The translations under genes and the position numbers were made by a program. A DNA stretch of 32,180 nt from an uncultured Clostridia bacterium (GTDB lineage: Bacteria > Bacillota > Clostridia > Oscillospirales > Acutalibacteraceae). The stretch lies in contig CAMPCO010000006.1 of the NCBI GenBank assembly GCA_946646305.1, positions 1 to 32,180 of the forward strand, written 5' to 3'. The notes under the pieces were generated by a model. It was not told the DNA's origin, searched no databases, and saw only the letters and a list, made by a program, of their open reading frames with translations. Every line of letters begins with the position of its first letter. The stretch's first letter is position 1. This document shows positions 15,224 to 22,727 of the stretch, piece by piece.

Positions 15224-16870
15224 TTATCCCTGTTTCAGAAGATAACGCTTTATCTTCTTGGTTGTCGTTTTTTCAAATGGTATATCGCGAATCTTCACTT
15301 CGTTTATGTTCTTTTGCATGGGCATTGTGCGATTGAATATACCGATGTCTTCTTTAAGTCGGCTGCGCGCATCCGGGAAATGTTCCTCATCCAAATAGAA
15401 CTCCGCGGTTATGCTTCCCTTCTCCTCGTAACAAACTACATCAACTACATATTCCAATCTCCCAAGCTTCATCTCCAGTTCTTCCGGCATCACATTTTCC
15501 CCGTTCGCCAGAATAATGAGATTCTTTTTGCGCCCGGTTATAAAAAGAAATCCATCCTCATCTATCCTGCCGTAGTCACCGGTCCTGAACCATTCACCGT
15601 CAAAGGCCGCCTCTGTCGCTTCAGGATCTTTGTAATAACCAAGCATCACATTGCTGCCTGCCACCATGATCTCTCCGACCCCGTTTTCGTCGGGGTCTTC
15701 GATCTTTATCCTGTTGCACGAAATCGGCAACCCAACGCTTCCAAATTTATAATGATGATTACGGTTTACCGAAACAATCGGAGCGCATTCCGTGATTCCG
15801 TAGCCGCTCAGCACTTGTATGCCAAGATCATACAGTCCCTTTTCGGTTTCGGGATCAAGCGCCGCGCCGCCGCATATTATGAGCGCAAGCCTGTCTCCGA
15901 AACGCTCATGCACTTCCCGGAAGAGACTGCGTCTTCTGTCGATTCCGAATTTCATCAGAAATCTGCTGAGACGTATCCCTCTCCTTAGTTTTTTGTCACT
16001 GCCGTTTCTTTTTGCCGTATCCAAGATGCCTTTATACAGCATATCCACAATCATTGGCACCGCTGCCACATTCTGTGGACGATTACGCTGAAAATCCCTT
16101 AGTATGTGCTTCAAATCCCCGCTTATATGCAGGTCTTTTACGTAGATAAAGGCTGCCAGCATCTGCGATGACCAGGCAAATGTATGGTGTAGCGGAAGCA
16201 GGAGTTGTGCATTTTCAGCTTCTGCGTTCCTGCAGGCGCCCACAGTATCGCTCGCGAGATTGCTGTGTGAAAGCATCACTCCTTTCATTCTGCCAGAAGT
16301 GCCGGATGTATAAACAATGCTCGCAAGAGTATCTCTTTCTATGGTCTCTCCCACATCCTTGAACTGTGAATTTCCTTCATCAAGCAATCGTGCTCCGGCG
16401 GCCACATATGCATCAAATTCTGAAAGAGGCATATACATTATATCTATGTATGGTTTCCCGAGGCCCTGAAGGAATTCAATCGTTCTCCTGCTCTTTTCAG
16501 AATAAATAATCGCTCTGCAGTCGCAGTGAAGCACGAGTTCAGCCAGATCTTCATATGGCAGACCTCTGTCAAGAGGAACAGCTACGTTGCCGCTGTTTGT
16601 GACCGCCAGAAAGCTCAGCACCCATTCCGTTGAGTTCTCTCCGATTATTGCTATGTGATCAGAATGCAGGTCCCGTGAAAGCAGACTTGTCCCGAGTCTT
16701 TCAATAATTTGGCTGCAGTCACCGAACGTAATGGGCTGATCATTGTGCCTGCCCCTGTAAAATGCCGTAACAAATTCGCCCTTTTCTCTGCCGTGGTCTA
16801 CAAGCTCCCTCAGTGTACACACATCGGGTATTTCATATAATGGATAAGGTTTGTTATTCATTGTTTTCAT
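15224..16870 (-). CDS. AMP-dependent acyl-CoA/ACP ligase
   Basis: This 548-residue adenylate-forming enzyme activates a carboxylic acid with ATP and passes it to CoA or a carrier thiol. The motifs are complete: the phosphate loop Y-T-S-G-T-S-G-R-M-K-G-V (187-198), GYGITE (356-361), EWFRTGDYG (426-434), FITGRKKNLIILANGENV (443-460) and the C-terminal Lys in KTTTKKIKR (534-542). The helical segment KKLRRGIRLSRFLMKFGI resembles long-chain fatty acyl ligases more than amino-acid adenylation domains, so a fatty acid is the best guess. ATGA overlaps the rlmD stop; an ATG at 16861 is an alternative start. It leads the cassette with the C and ACP genes. Confidence 0.9.
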   Translation of the reverse strand: MKTMNNKPYPLYEIPDVCTLRELVDHGREKGEFVTAFYRGRHNDQPITFGDCSQIIERLGTSLLSRDLHSDHIAIIGENSTEWVLSFLAVTNSGNVAVPLDRGLPYEDLAELVLHCDCRAIIYSEKSRRTIEFLQGLGKPYIDIMYMPLSEFDAYVAAGARLLDEGNSQFKDVGETIERDTLASIVYTSGTSGRMKGVMLSHSNLASDTVGACRNAEAENAQLLLPLHHTFAWSSQMLAAFIYVKDLHISGDLKHILRDFQRNRPQNVAAVPMIVDMLYKGILDTAKRNGSDKKLRRGIRLSRFLMKFGIDRRRSLFREVHERFGDRLALIICGGAALDPETEKGLYDLGIQVLSGYGITECAPIVSVNRNHHYKFGSVGLPISCNRIKIEDPDENGVGEIMVAGSNVMLGYYKDPEATEAAFDGEWFRTGDYGRIDEDGFLFITGRKKNLIILANGENVMPEELEMKLGRLEYVVDVVCYEEKGSITAEFYLDEEHFPDARSRLKEDIGIFNRTMPMQKNINEVKIRDIPFEKTTTKKIKRYLLKQG

Positions 16871-18201
16871 CTCGTAATCAACACCACCGTCTCGACATGC
16901 GCCGTTCGAGGGAACATATCGACAGGGGTATATTCTATAAGGTTATAGCCCATTTCGGAAAGCACCTTTACATCCCTTGCAAGGGTGGCTTTATCGCAGG
17001 AAACATAAACTATCTTTTGCGGGCAAAAGCCGTTTGCTATGGTGAAAAGCAAATCTTTATCGCAACCCTTTCTCGGCGGGTCGAGAATTACAACATCCGC
17101 CGTTATGCCCTCTTGCTTTAGCATTTTTGCCGCCCGTGCCGCATCGCCGCAGATAAAGCGGGCGTTTTTTATGCCGTTTAGCCTCGCGTTATGTATGGCA
17201 TCCTCCACCGCCGCAGGCACTATTTCAACACCTATTATCTGCTTTGCCGCATTTGCCATAGAAAGTCCTATGGTACCCGCGCCGCAGTAAAGGTCCAAAA
17301 TGGTTTTGCCCTTTGGCGCGGCATATTCCGCCGCCTTTTTATAAAGCAGTTCCGCCGCAGCGTGGTTTACCTGATAAAAAGAATTAAGCGAAAGCCTTAC
17401 CTTTACCCCACACAAAGTATCGGTGATAAAGGGCTCGCCGAAAAGCAATATGCTTTTATCGCCTAAAATAACATTAGTATCTTTGCGGTTTATATTTAAA
17501 AGAACGCTTTTAAGGTTTTCGCCGAAAATGTGGCTAAATGTTTCAATAAGCTTTTCTTCTTCGGGTATTTTATCCCCGTTTATAACCACCGCCGCCTGAA
17601 CCTCGTGGCTGTCATATCCTTTTCTTAAAAACAGGTGGCGAACAAGACCGCGTTTTGTCTGCTCATCAAAGGCGGGTATATTATTTTCCTTTAAATATCG
17701 GGAAAACTCCTCCGCCGCAAGGGAAAATTCAGCAGGCAAAAGCCGACATCCGCCACAGGGCACAACCCGATGTGAGTGCACCGCATAAAACCCCGCGCCT
17801 GCTTCACCTATCGGAAACTGCGCTTTGTTGCGGTAGTGACTGTTTTCCGCCGAAATAATATCATTCGGCTTTTTATCTATGCCGCCTATTCGCCGCATGG
17901 TTTCATAAACGCCGTTTTGTTTTAAAGATAGCTCAAAAGCATAGTCGGTCGTCCTCAGCGCACAACCGCCGCAAACGGGGAAATGCGGACAATCGGACTT
18001 AATTCTATGCTTTGATGCTTCTGTTATTTCATCTATAATCGCAAAGGCTATGTTTTTTTGAACCTTTGTAATTTTCACCTTTAACCTATCACCCACAACG
18101 GCATTTTTAACAAAAACCGCCCTGTTTTCCACATGGCCTATGCCAAGACCCGTATCGGAAATATCGGTGATAACCGTTTCAAAAATCTCGTTTTTATTCA
18201 T
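16867..18201 (-). CDS. rlmD: 23S rRNA (uracil-C5)-methyltransferase, RlmD/RumA family
   Basis: Methylates a uridine of 23S rRNA using S-adenosylmethionine. The 444-residue protein has an N-terminal TRAM domain (about 1-60), the iron-sulfur cysteines of CPHFPVCGGC (Cys71, 77, 80), the SAM site DLYCGAGTIGLSMA, DPPRKGCD and the catalytic Cys402 in YVSCDKATLARD. In Gram-positive bacteria the homologue may methylate two sites (RlmCD), so the exact target is open. I start at ATG 18201, which overlaps the upstream stop by eight bases; the longer frame to 18327 lies inside the neighbouring gene. The last 15-20 codons switch to a different codon style, suggesting a recombined 3' end. Confidence 0.9.
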   Translation of the reverse strand: MNKNEIFETVITDISDTGLGIGHVENRAVFVKNAVVGDRLKVKITKVQKNIAFAIIDEITEASKHRIKSDCPHFPVCGGCALRTTDYAFELSLKQNGVYETMRRIGGIDKKPNDIISAENSHYRNKAQFPIGEAGAGFYAVHSHRVVPCGGCRLLPAEFSLAAEEFSRYLKENNIPAFDEQTKRGLVRHLFLRKGYDSHEVQAAVVINGDKIPEEEKLIETFSHIFGENLKSVLLNINRKDTNVILGDKSILLFGEPFITDTLCGVKVRLSLNSFYQVNHAAAELLYKKAAEYAAPKGKTILDLYCGAGTIGLSMANAAKQIIGVEIVPAAVEDAIHNARLNGIKNARFICGDAARAAKMLKQEGITADVVILDPPRKGCDKDLLFTIANGFCPQKIVYVSCDKATLARDVKVLSEMGYNLIEYTPVDMFPRTAHVETVVLITR

Positions 18202-18616
18202 TTGCCGGGTCCAATCGTTCATCTTCAAGCGCACCATCGGTAAAGAGCGCCGTTCCTCTTCGGCAGTCATAGGGCATATTGCCGTTTCCCGAAATGGGAA
18301 CATTATTAAAATAAACCAGGTCATCATCTTGCCAACGAACGGTTACATCTTTAATTCCCGTTTGCCAAAAGATATTTTTGCAGGATGTGGGCCCTGTTTT
18401 AAGTTCACCGCGGATAGCGGTCCCAAGGCTATTCTCTACAAGATAAATCTTTACCGATTTTTTGCCCGAGGGGGAAACCTCTTCCGAAACAAACTCACCC
18501 TGAGGCAGGGCGTTTATATCGGAAAAAATATAATTTTTCATTGAAAAAAAGGTGTTTACCGCCGTGACAACCAGAGCGATAACATAAAGAATTAAAAACG
18601 GTGCATTCTTTTTCAT
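18194..18616 (-). CDS. DUF5412-like membrane-anchored protein
   Basis: This 140-residue protein has one N-terminal membrane helix or signal anchor (about 6-26) and an extracytoplasmic domain. The pattern SPSGKKSVKIYLVEN followed by TAIRGELKTG, KNIFWQ, WQDDDLVYFN and YDCRR resembles DUF5412 proteins, whose function is unknown. Its last codons overlap the rlmD start. No promoter is evident, so it is probably within the long minus-strand operon. Confidence 0.7.
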   Translation of the reverse strand: MKKNAPFLILYVIALVVTAVNTFFSMKNYIFSDINALPQGEFVSEEVSPSGKKSVKIYLVENSLGTAIRGELKTGPTSCKNIFWQTGIKDVTVRWQDDDLVYFNNVPISGNGNMPYDCRRGTALFTDGALEDERLDPANE

Positions 18617-18655
18617 CTTTTTATCCTTTCAAAATTAAAATAGGTTTTTGCCTTT

Positions 18656-19423
18656 TTATATTTCTTTAATCGACTTATTATAAGCGGCAACCGAAAAGCG
18701 GCAATGCACTATATAGACCATAAAGAAATAAGGCGCGGTAAAAATAAGCGGCAGACACAAAAGGGAAAGCGCTATCCACCCGAGAAGACTTATCATCAAA
18801 AAGAAGAAGTCGGCTTTTCTGCCCATCGTTATTTTGCGGGAGGCTTTAAGCGCTTCTTTTGCGGATAGATTTTCGTTTGCAACGAATAAAAACGGCGCCG
18901 CATAGTATCTTAAAAGAACAACAAAGCTTAAAGCCGCGCCCGCTATACCGAGCATTACCGATACAACCGACAGCCCCGGCGCCCAAAGGGGAACACCCCC
19001 GCCGAGCGCTTTATAGGTTGAGTTGTAGGATAACACTCTTGTTATAATAGCCGGCAAAAGCGCCGCAAAACAAACAAAGAAAAGCCTTAAAATAAAATTC
19101 ACTGAAAAGGAAAGCGCGCGGAAATAATTTTTTGTATCAATAAAAGGATAAAAAATATATTTTATCTCCGCTGATCCCTCAAAAGCAATTGCGCGAAAGA
19201 ACCCCAACACCCCTAAAAAGAACGGAAAAATCACAAAAATTGTAAGTGCCGCTAAAACAAGATTTGCAATAAAAAGATTGGTGGCAAATTGTAAAAGGCT
19301 TGCAACCAAAGAACCGATAATGCAAAGAAAAACAAAAAGCATTGCCGCGGCAATGGCGCCGGGCCAGTTGTTTTTAAGGCCGGTAAGCGCCGTTTTCTTT
19401 ACCACCTTATGTGTTGGAAACAT
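18656..19423 (-). CDS. Polytopic membrane protein, DUF975-like
   Basis: This 255-residue protein has about six membrane helices. The overall arrangement, with an N-terminal amphipathic stretch ending in KNNWPGAIAAAMLFVF and a late motif ENLSAKEALKASRKITMGRK between helices five and six, is reminiscent of DUF975 and related integral membrane proteins of Clostridia. The function is unknown. It lies between pcrA and the DUF5412-like gene on the same strand. Confidence 0.65.
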   Translation of the reverse strand: MFPTHKVVKKTALTGLKNNWPGAIAAAMLFVFLCIIGSLVASLLQFATNLFIANLVLAALTIFVIFPFFLGVLGFFRAIAFEGSAEIKYIFYPFIDTKNYFRALSFSVNFILRLFFVCFAALLPAIITRVLSYNSTYKALGGGVPLWAPGLSVVSVMLGIAGAALSFVVLLRYYAAPFLFVANENLSAKEALKASRKITMGRKADFFFLMISLLGWIALSLLCLPLIFTAPYFFMVYIVHCRFSVAAYNKSIKEI

Positions 19424-19457
19424 CTTGTCGCCTCCTGATTTTTTAAAGATTTTCGGT

Positions 19458-21800
19458 TTATAAAACCGTTATTTTTGCATAGTTTGCCATAATTTTTTTG
19501 GTTCCCACTTTGTCAAAGGCAATTTCAAGCAGAGTATCGTTGCCCATGGGGGTTGCCGCTATAATCATACCTTTGCCGAAAACCGAATGCTCTATCTGCA
19601 TACCTGCCTTGTAACTCGCACCTTGTTTTGAAACGCTTTGCGCGGCAGGTCTTTCGTAAAGCGGGGTATAACTTTTGCCGTATGTAGAGCCTTGTATCGG
19701 CGATGAATAGCCAAGGAGTGAGCTTTGTTCCATAGCTTCAAAATCGCAAAGGCTTTTTGGTATTTCGTTTAAAAAGCGAGACGGCATATTGCGGTTGGTC
19801 TGGCCGTAAACCATACGGGAAAGCGCGCGGGAAATATAAAGCTTTTTCTTTGCCCTTGTTATGGCAACATAGGCAAGCCGCCTTTCCTCCTCGATATCCT
19901 CGGGCAGGCCGTAAACCGATTGCGTGCCGGGGAAAACCCCTTCCTCCATACCGACAAGGAAAACCACCGGGAATTCAAGTCCCTTTGCCGAATGAACGGT
20001 CATAAGGGTTACATAGTCATCGCTTTCGTTCAGCGCATCAATATCATTAACAAGGGCTATTTCTTCAAGAAAATCGGATAAAGAGGGCGCCTCGTTTTCC
20101 TCGCAGTAGAGGATGATATTGTTTTTAAGTTCATCGATATTTAAAATTCTGTCCTCTGCATCGGGCTCGCCCTGGGAGCGGATATATTCTTTATAGCCGA
20201 CCTTTTCGAGAACACTGTCATAAATTTCCGGCAGAGATAAAGTTTCCGCCAAATCGGACAACTCGTTTATCATAGCGGTAAACTCACCGAGCTTTGCCGC
20301 CGCACGGCTAAGCGCGGGATAATCTTTTGCCGTTTCAAAAACCTCAAAAAGCGGAATGGAGAGCGACTCGGCAATAACCTCGGCGTTTTTAACGGTGGTA
20401 TCACCTATGCCGCGTTTTGGCTCATTTATAATTCTTTTAAGCCTAACCGCATCGTTTTTATTGTTTATAACACAAAGATAGGCTAAAATATCCTTTATTT
20501 CTTTACGCTCGTAAAATCTGAAACCGCCGATAACCTTATAGGATATGGCGCTTCTTGAGAAAACATTTTCAAAAGCCGCCGATTGCGAGTTCATTCTGTA
20601 TAAAACGGCGCAATCGGAAAAAGAGCCGCCGGAGGACACATAATCGGAAACCACATCGGCAACATGCTTTGCCTCATCCTGACCCGAAAGGGCGGTAAAG
20701 ACCTTTATCTTTTCGCCGCTTCCCGCATCGGTCCACAAAACCTTGCCTTTTCGCGCGCGGTTGTTTTCGATAACGGCGTTCGCCGCATCGAGAATATTTC
20801 CCGTTGAGCGATAGTTTTGTTCAAGGCGGATAACCTTTGCATTTTTAAAATGGTTTTCAAAATTTAAAATATTTTCAATGGTGGCGCCTCTGAAACGATA
20901 GATACTTTGGTCATCATCGCCGACAACACAGAGATTGCCGTGTACCGTGGAAAGAAGCCTTACAAGCTCATACTGCGCGTGGTTTGTGTCCTGATACTCA
21001 TCCACCATAATATAGCGAAAACGGTTTGCGTATTTTTCCAAAACATCATCGTTTTCCCTGAATAACTTCACGGCGTAAAAAATCATATCATCAAAGTCCA
21101 TGGCATCCGCCGAGATAAGCCTTTTTTGATATTCGCGATAAAGCGCCGCTATATTTTTGTTGCGATAATCGTTGCCGGCGGTCAGGGCATATTCCTCGCA
21201 GTCTATAAGGCTGTCCTTTGCCGAAGATATCGCAGATAACACGCCGCGCGGGGTAAAGATTTTTTCATCCATTCCCGCCGATTTTATAATATCCTTCATT
21301 ATGCGCTTCTGGTCATCGGTATCATAAATTGTAAAATGGGATGAAAAACCGAGGCGGTCGGCATTTTGGCGAAGAATTTTGCCGCAAATACTGTGGAATG
21401 TTCCAGCCCAGACGTCACCCGTTTCGCCGAGTATATTGGAAATTCGGCTTTTAAGTTCATTCGCCGCTTTGTTTGTAAAGGTTATGGCAAGTATTCTGTA
21501 GGGCGGCGGCGGGTTGTCGGCAAAAGCAGTGGTATCAAGCCTTGAAGCTTTACCGGATAGATAATCTTCAGCCGCGGTAATATCAAAATCATCTGCCAAA
21601 ACAGCCTTTTCGCTTTTATATGCGTTTCCGTATTTGCAAAGGTAGGCAATTCGGTTTACAAGAACGGTGGTTTTTCCGCTTCCCGCGCCCGCTAAAACAA
21701 GCAAGGGGCCTTCAACGGTGGTAACCGCCTCAAACTGCCTTTCATTCATAGATGAAAAATCTTTTTCTACAAGTTTTTTCCTTAGTTCTTCTGCGTTCAT
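19458..21800 (-). CDS. pcrA: ATP-dependent DNA helicase PcrA/UvrD
   Basis: A superfamily 1A 3'-to-5' helicase acting in nucleotide excision repair, replication restart and removal of RecA filaments. The 780-residue protein has all motifs: Walker A GAGSGKT (38-44), AITFTNKAANEL, GTFHSICGKILR, DEYQDT (267-272), GDDDQSIYRFRGA (294-306), LEQNYRS, VHSAKGLEFP and AYVAITRAKKKLYIS. A segment of roughly 40 residues (58-100) is inserted between motifs I and Ia, absent from Bacillus PcrA. The C-terminal tail ends in a beta-rich domain (HSVFGKGMII...). I choose ATG 21800; an upstream in-frame TTG at 21812 is weaker. Confidence 0.95.
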   Translation of the reverse strand: MNAEELRKKLVEKDFSSMNERQFEAVTTVEGPLLVLAGAGSGKTTVLVNRIAYLCKYGNAYKSEKAVLADDFDITAAEDYLSGKASRLDTTAFADNPPPPYRILAITFTNKAANELKSRISNILGETGDVWAGTFHSICGKILRQNADRLGFSSHFTIYDTDDQKRIMKDIIKSAGMDEKIFTPRGVLSAISSAKDSLIDCEEYALTAGNDYRNKNIAALYREYQKRLISADAMDFDDMIFYAVKLFRENDDVLEKYANRFRYIMVDEYQDTNHAQYELVRLLSTVHGNLCVVGDDDQSIYRFRGATIENILNFENHFKNAKVIRLEQNYRSTGNILDAANAVIENNRARKGKVLWTDAGSGEKIKVFTALSGQDEAKHVADVVSDYVSSGGSFSDCAVLYRMNSQSAAFENVFSRSAISYKVIGGFRFYERKEIKDILAYLCVINNKNDAVRLKRIINEPKRGIGDTTVKNAEVIAESLSIPLFEVFETAKDYPALSRAAAKLGEFTAMINELSDLAETLSLPEIYDSVLEKVGYKEYIRSQGEPDAEDRILNIDELKNNIILYCEENEAPSLSDFLEEIALVNDIDALNESDDYVTLMTVHSAKGLEFPVVFLVGMEEGVFPGTQSVYGLPEDIEEERRLAYVAITRAKKKLYISRALSRMVYGQTNRNMPSRFLNEIPKSLCDFEAMEQSSLLGYSSPIQGSTYGKSYTPLYERPAAQSVSKQGASYKAGMQIEHSVFGKGMIIAATPMGNDTLLEIAFDKVGTKKIMANYAKITVL

Positions 21801-21808
21801 AGTATCTC

Positions 21809-22039
21809 TCAATCAATAGAAAATGGCTTAATTAGTTTTGTAAATGCCGCAATGGATGTTGTATCGGCAATTACTGTCACGGGTTTTGTAAGGTCAAAGG
21901 CAAAAAGCTCGGTTATAACCTTTGCATTTACCTGCTTTCCGCCCGAAACGGCACGAACATCAAATTCAAGAGGGAGGACCGTTTCAACAAACTTTTTAAG
22001 GGTTGTAAAATTTGAAAGCAAAACTGTTTTTTCTACCAT
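21809..22039 (-). CDS. HPr-fold protein lacking the phosphorylated histidine
   Basis: A 76-residue protein with the HPr-like pattern of strands and helices: KTVLLSNFTTLKKFVETVL, DVRAVSGGKQVNAKVITELFAFDL, then KPVTVIAD. The SGGKQVNAKVITELFAF segment corresponds to the Ser46 loop and following helix of HPr. No His is present in the position of the phosphorylated His15, so it cannot take part in sugar phosphotransfer. Such HPr-like relatives are frequent in Clostridia and of unknown role. It is 8 bases upstream of the pcrA start. Confidence 0.75.
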   Translation of the reverse strand: MVEKTVLLSNFTTLKKFVETVLPLEFDVRAVSGGKQVNAKVITELFAFDLTKPVTVIADTTSIAAFTKLIKPFSID

Positions 22040-22051
22040 ATTATCCCTCCG

Positions 22052-22723
22052 CTAAATCTCATATATTCCGCTTTTAAGCAGTGCAAACTCTCTATCGTGC
22101 AAGCGAAAATAAGAATAAACCTCTTCGCTGAATTTATAAAGCTCGGTAATCTCATAGGTTTTAAGATTAACCTTTAAAACCTTTTTGCCCTCAAATGATG
22201 AAACATAAAGGCAATCGCCCTCGGCAAAAATGCCCTTTGGCGCGTTAAACAGTTCACCCTTTTTGCCGAGCCTCAATTCATTGCGCATTGTGGCGGCATT
22301 AAATCTTACAAGGCAATCAAGGTCGGGGAAGGTGCCCCACAGCCCGTCCGATGCAACGGTAATATCGGCGGGAATGCGGTTTTTATATTTTAAAATTCCC
22401 TGCCAAACAGGTTCGCCGTCACCATCAAAAAGCAGGGCCGTGCCATCGGTGTTTACAACAAAAACCTTGCCCTCGTTCAAATGAACCGCCTTTGCGGTAA
22501 CATAGTTTTGACAATGTTTCAAAATCTTGGCATAATTCGCGCCGAATTTTGAAAGCTTGTAAACATCCCTGTGAACATCTGCCGGCTCTTTTGTTTCCGT
22601 GCCGAGCATTTTAAAACTTATCATCAAATCACCTTCGGGGGTGTGACCATCAAAATAAGAAAAGATAAGCCCTCCGTTATCGGGCAGTGCCTCATAAACT
22701 TCACCTTTAAAAATCAGTTCCAT
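22052..22723 (-). CDS. Hypothetical protein, possible beta-propeller fragment
   Basis: This 223-residue protein has no family I can name. It contains repeated strand patterns that resemble propeller blades (for example GKVFVVNTDGTALLFDGDG, DGLWGTFPDLDCLVRFNA, GDCLYVSSFEGKKVLKVNL), with about four such units, fewer than a full propeller. No signal peptide or membrane helix is seen, so it is probably cytoplasmic. It is tightly packed between the lyase gene (4 bases) and the HPr-like gene (12 bases). Confidence 0.55.
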   Translation of the reverse strand: MELIFKGEVYEALPDNGGLIFSYFDGHTPEGDLMISFKMLGTETKEPADVHRDVYKLSKFGANYAKILKHCQNYVTAKAVHLNEGKVFVVNTDGTALLFDGDGEPVWQGILKYKNRIPADITVASDGLWGTFPDLDCLVRFNAATMRNELRLGKKGELFNAPKGIFAEGDCLYVSSFEGKKVLKVNLKTYEITELYKFSEEVYSYFRLHDREFALLKSGIYEI

Positions 22724-22727
22724 TATG

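Larger units (their letters stand above)
13724..16930 (-). other. Compositionally distinct ligase/condensation/ACP cassette (likely acquired)
   Basis: The three genes here use CTG for Leu, ATC/ATT for Ile and AGA/AGG/CGG for Arg, whereas flanking genes favour CTT, ATA and CGC. The shift starts upstream of the ligase, inside the last 15-20 codons of rlmD (about 16870-16930), and ends at or after the ACP stop. No transposase, integrase or repeat borders are visible, so the entry route is inferred to be homologous recombination. Confidence 0.6.

Noticed and set aside
14915-15988. Plus-strand open frame of 357 codons antisense to the condensation and ligase genes
   Set aside because: It crosses two well-supported minus-strand genes with complete motifs, has no ribosome binding site, and its translation is rich in Phe, His and Cys with no recognisable domain. 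It is a by-product of codon bias on the other strand.
18202-18327. N-terminal extension of RlmD
   Set aside because: These 42 codons lie inside the DUF5412-like gene in another frame, and the TRAM domain begins right after ATG 18201.
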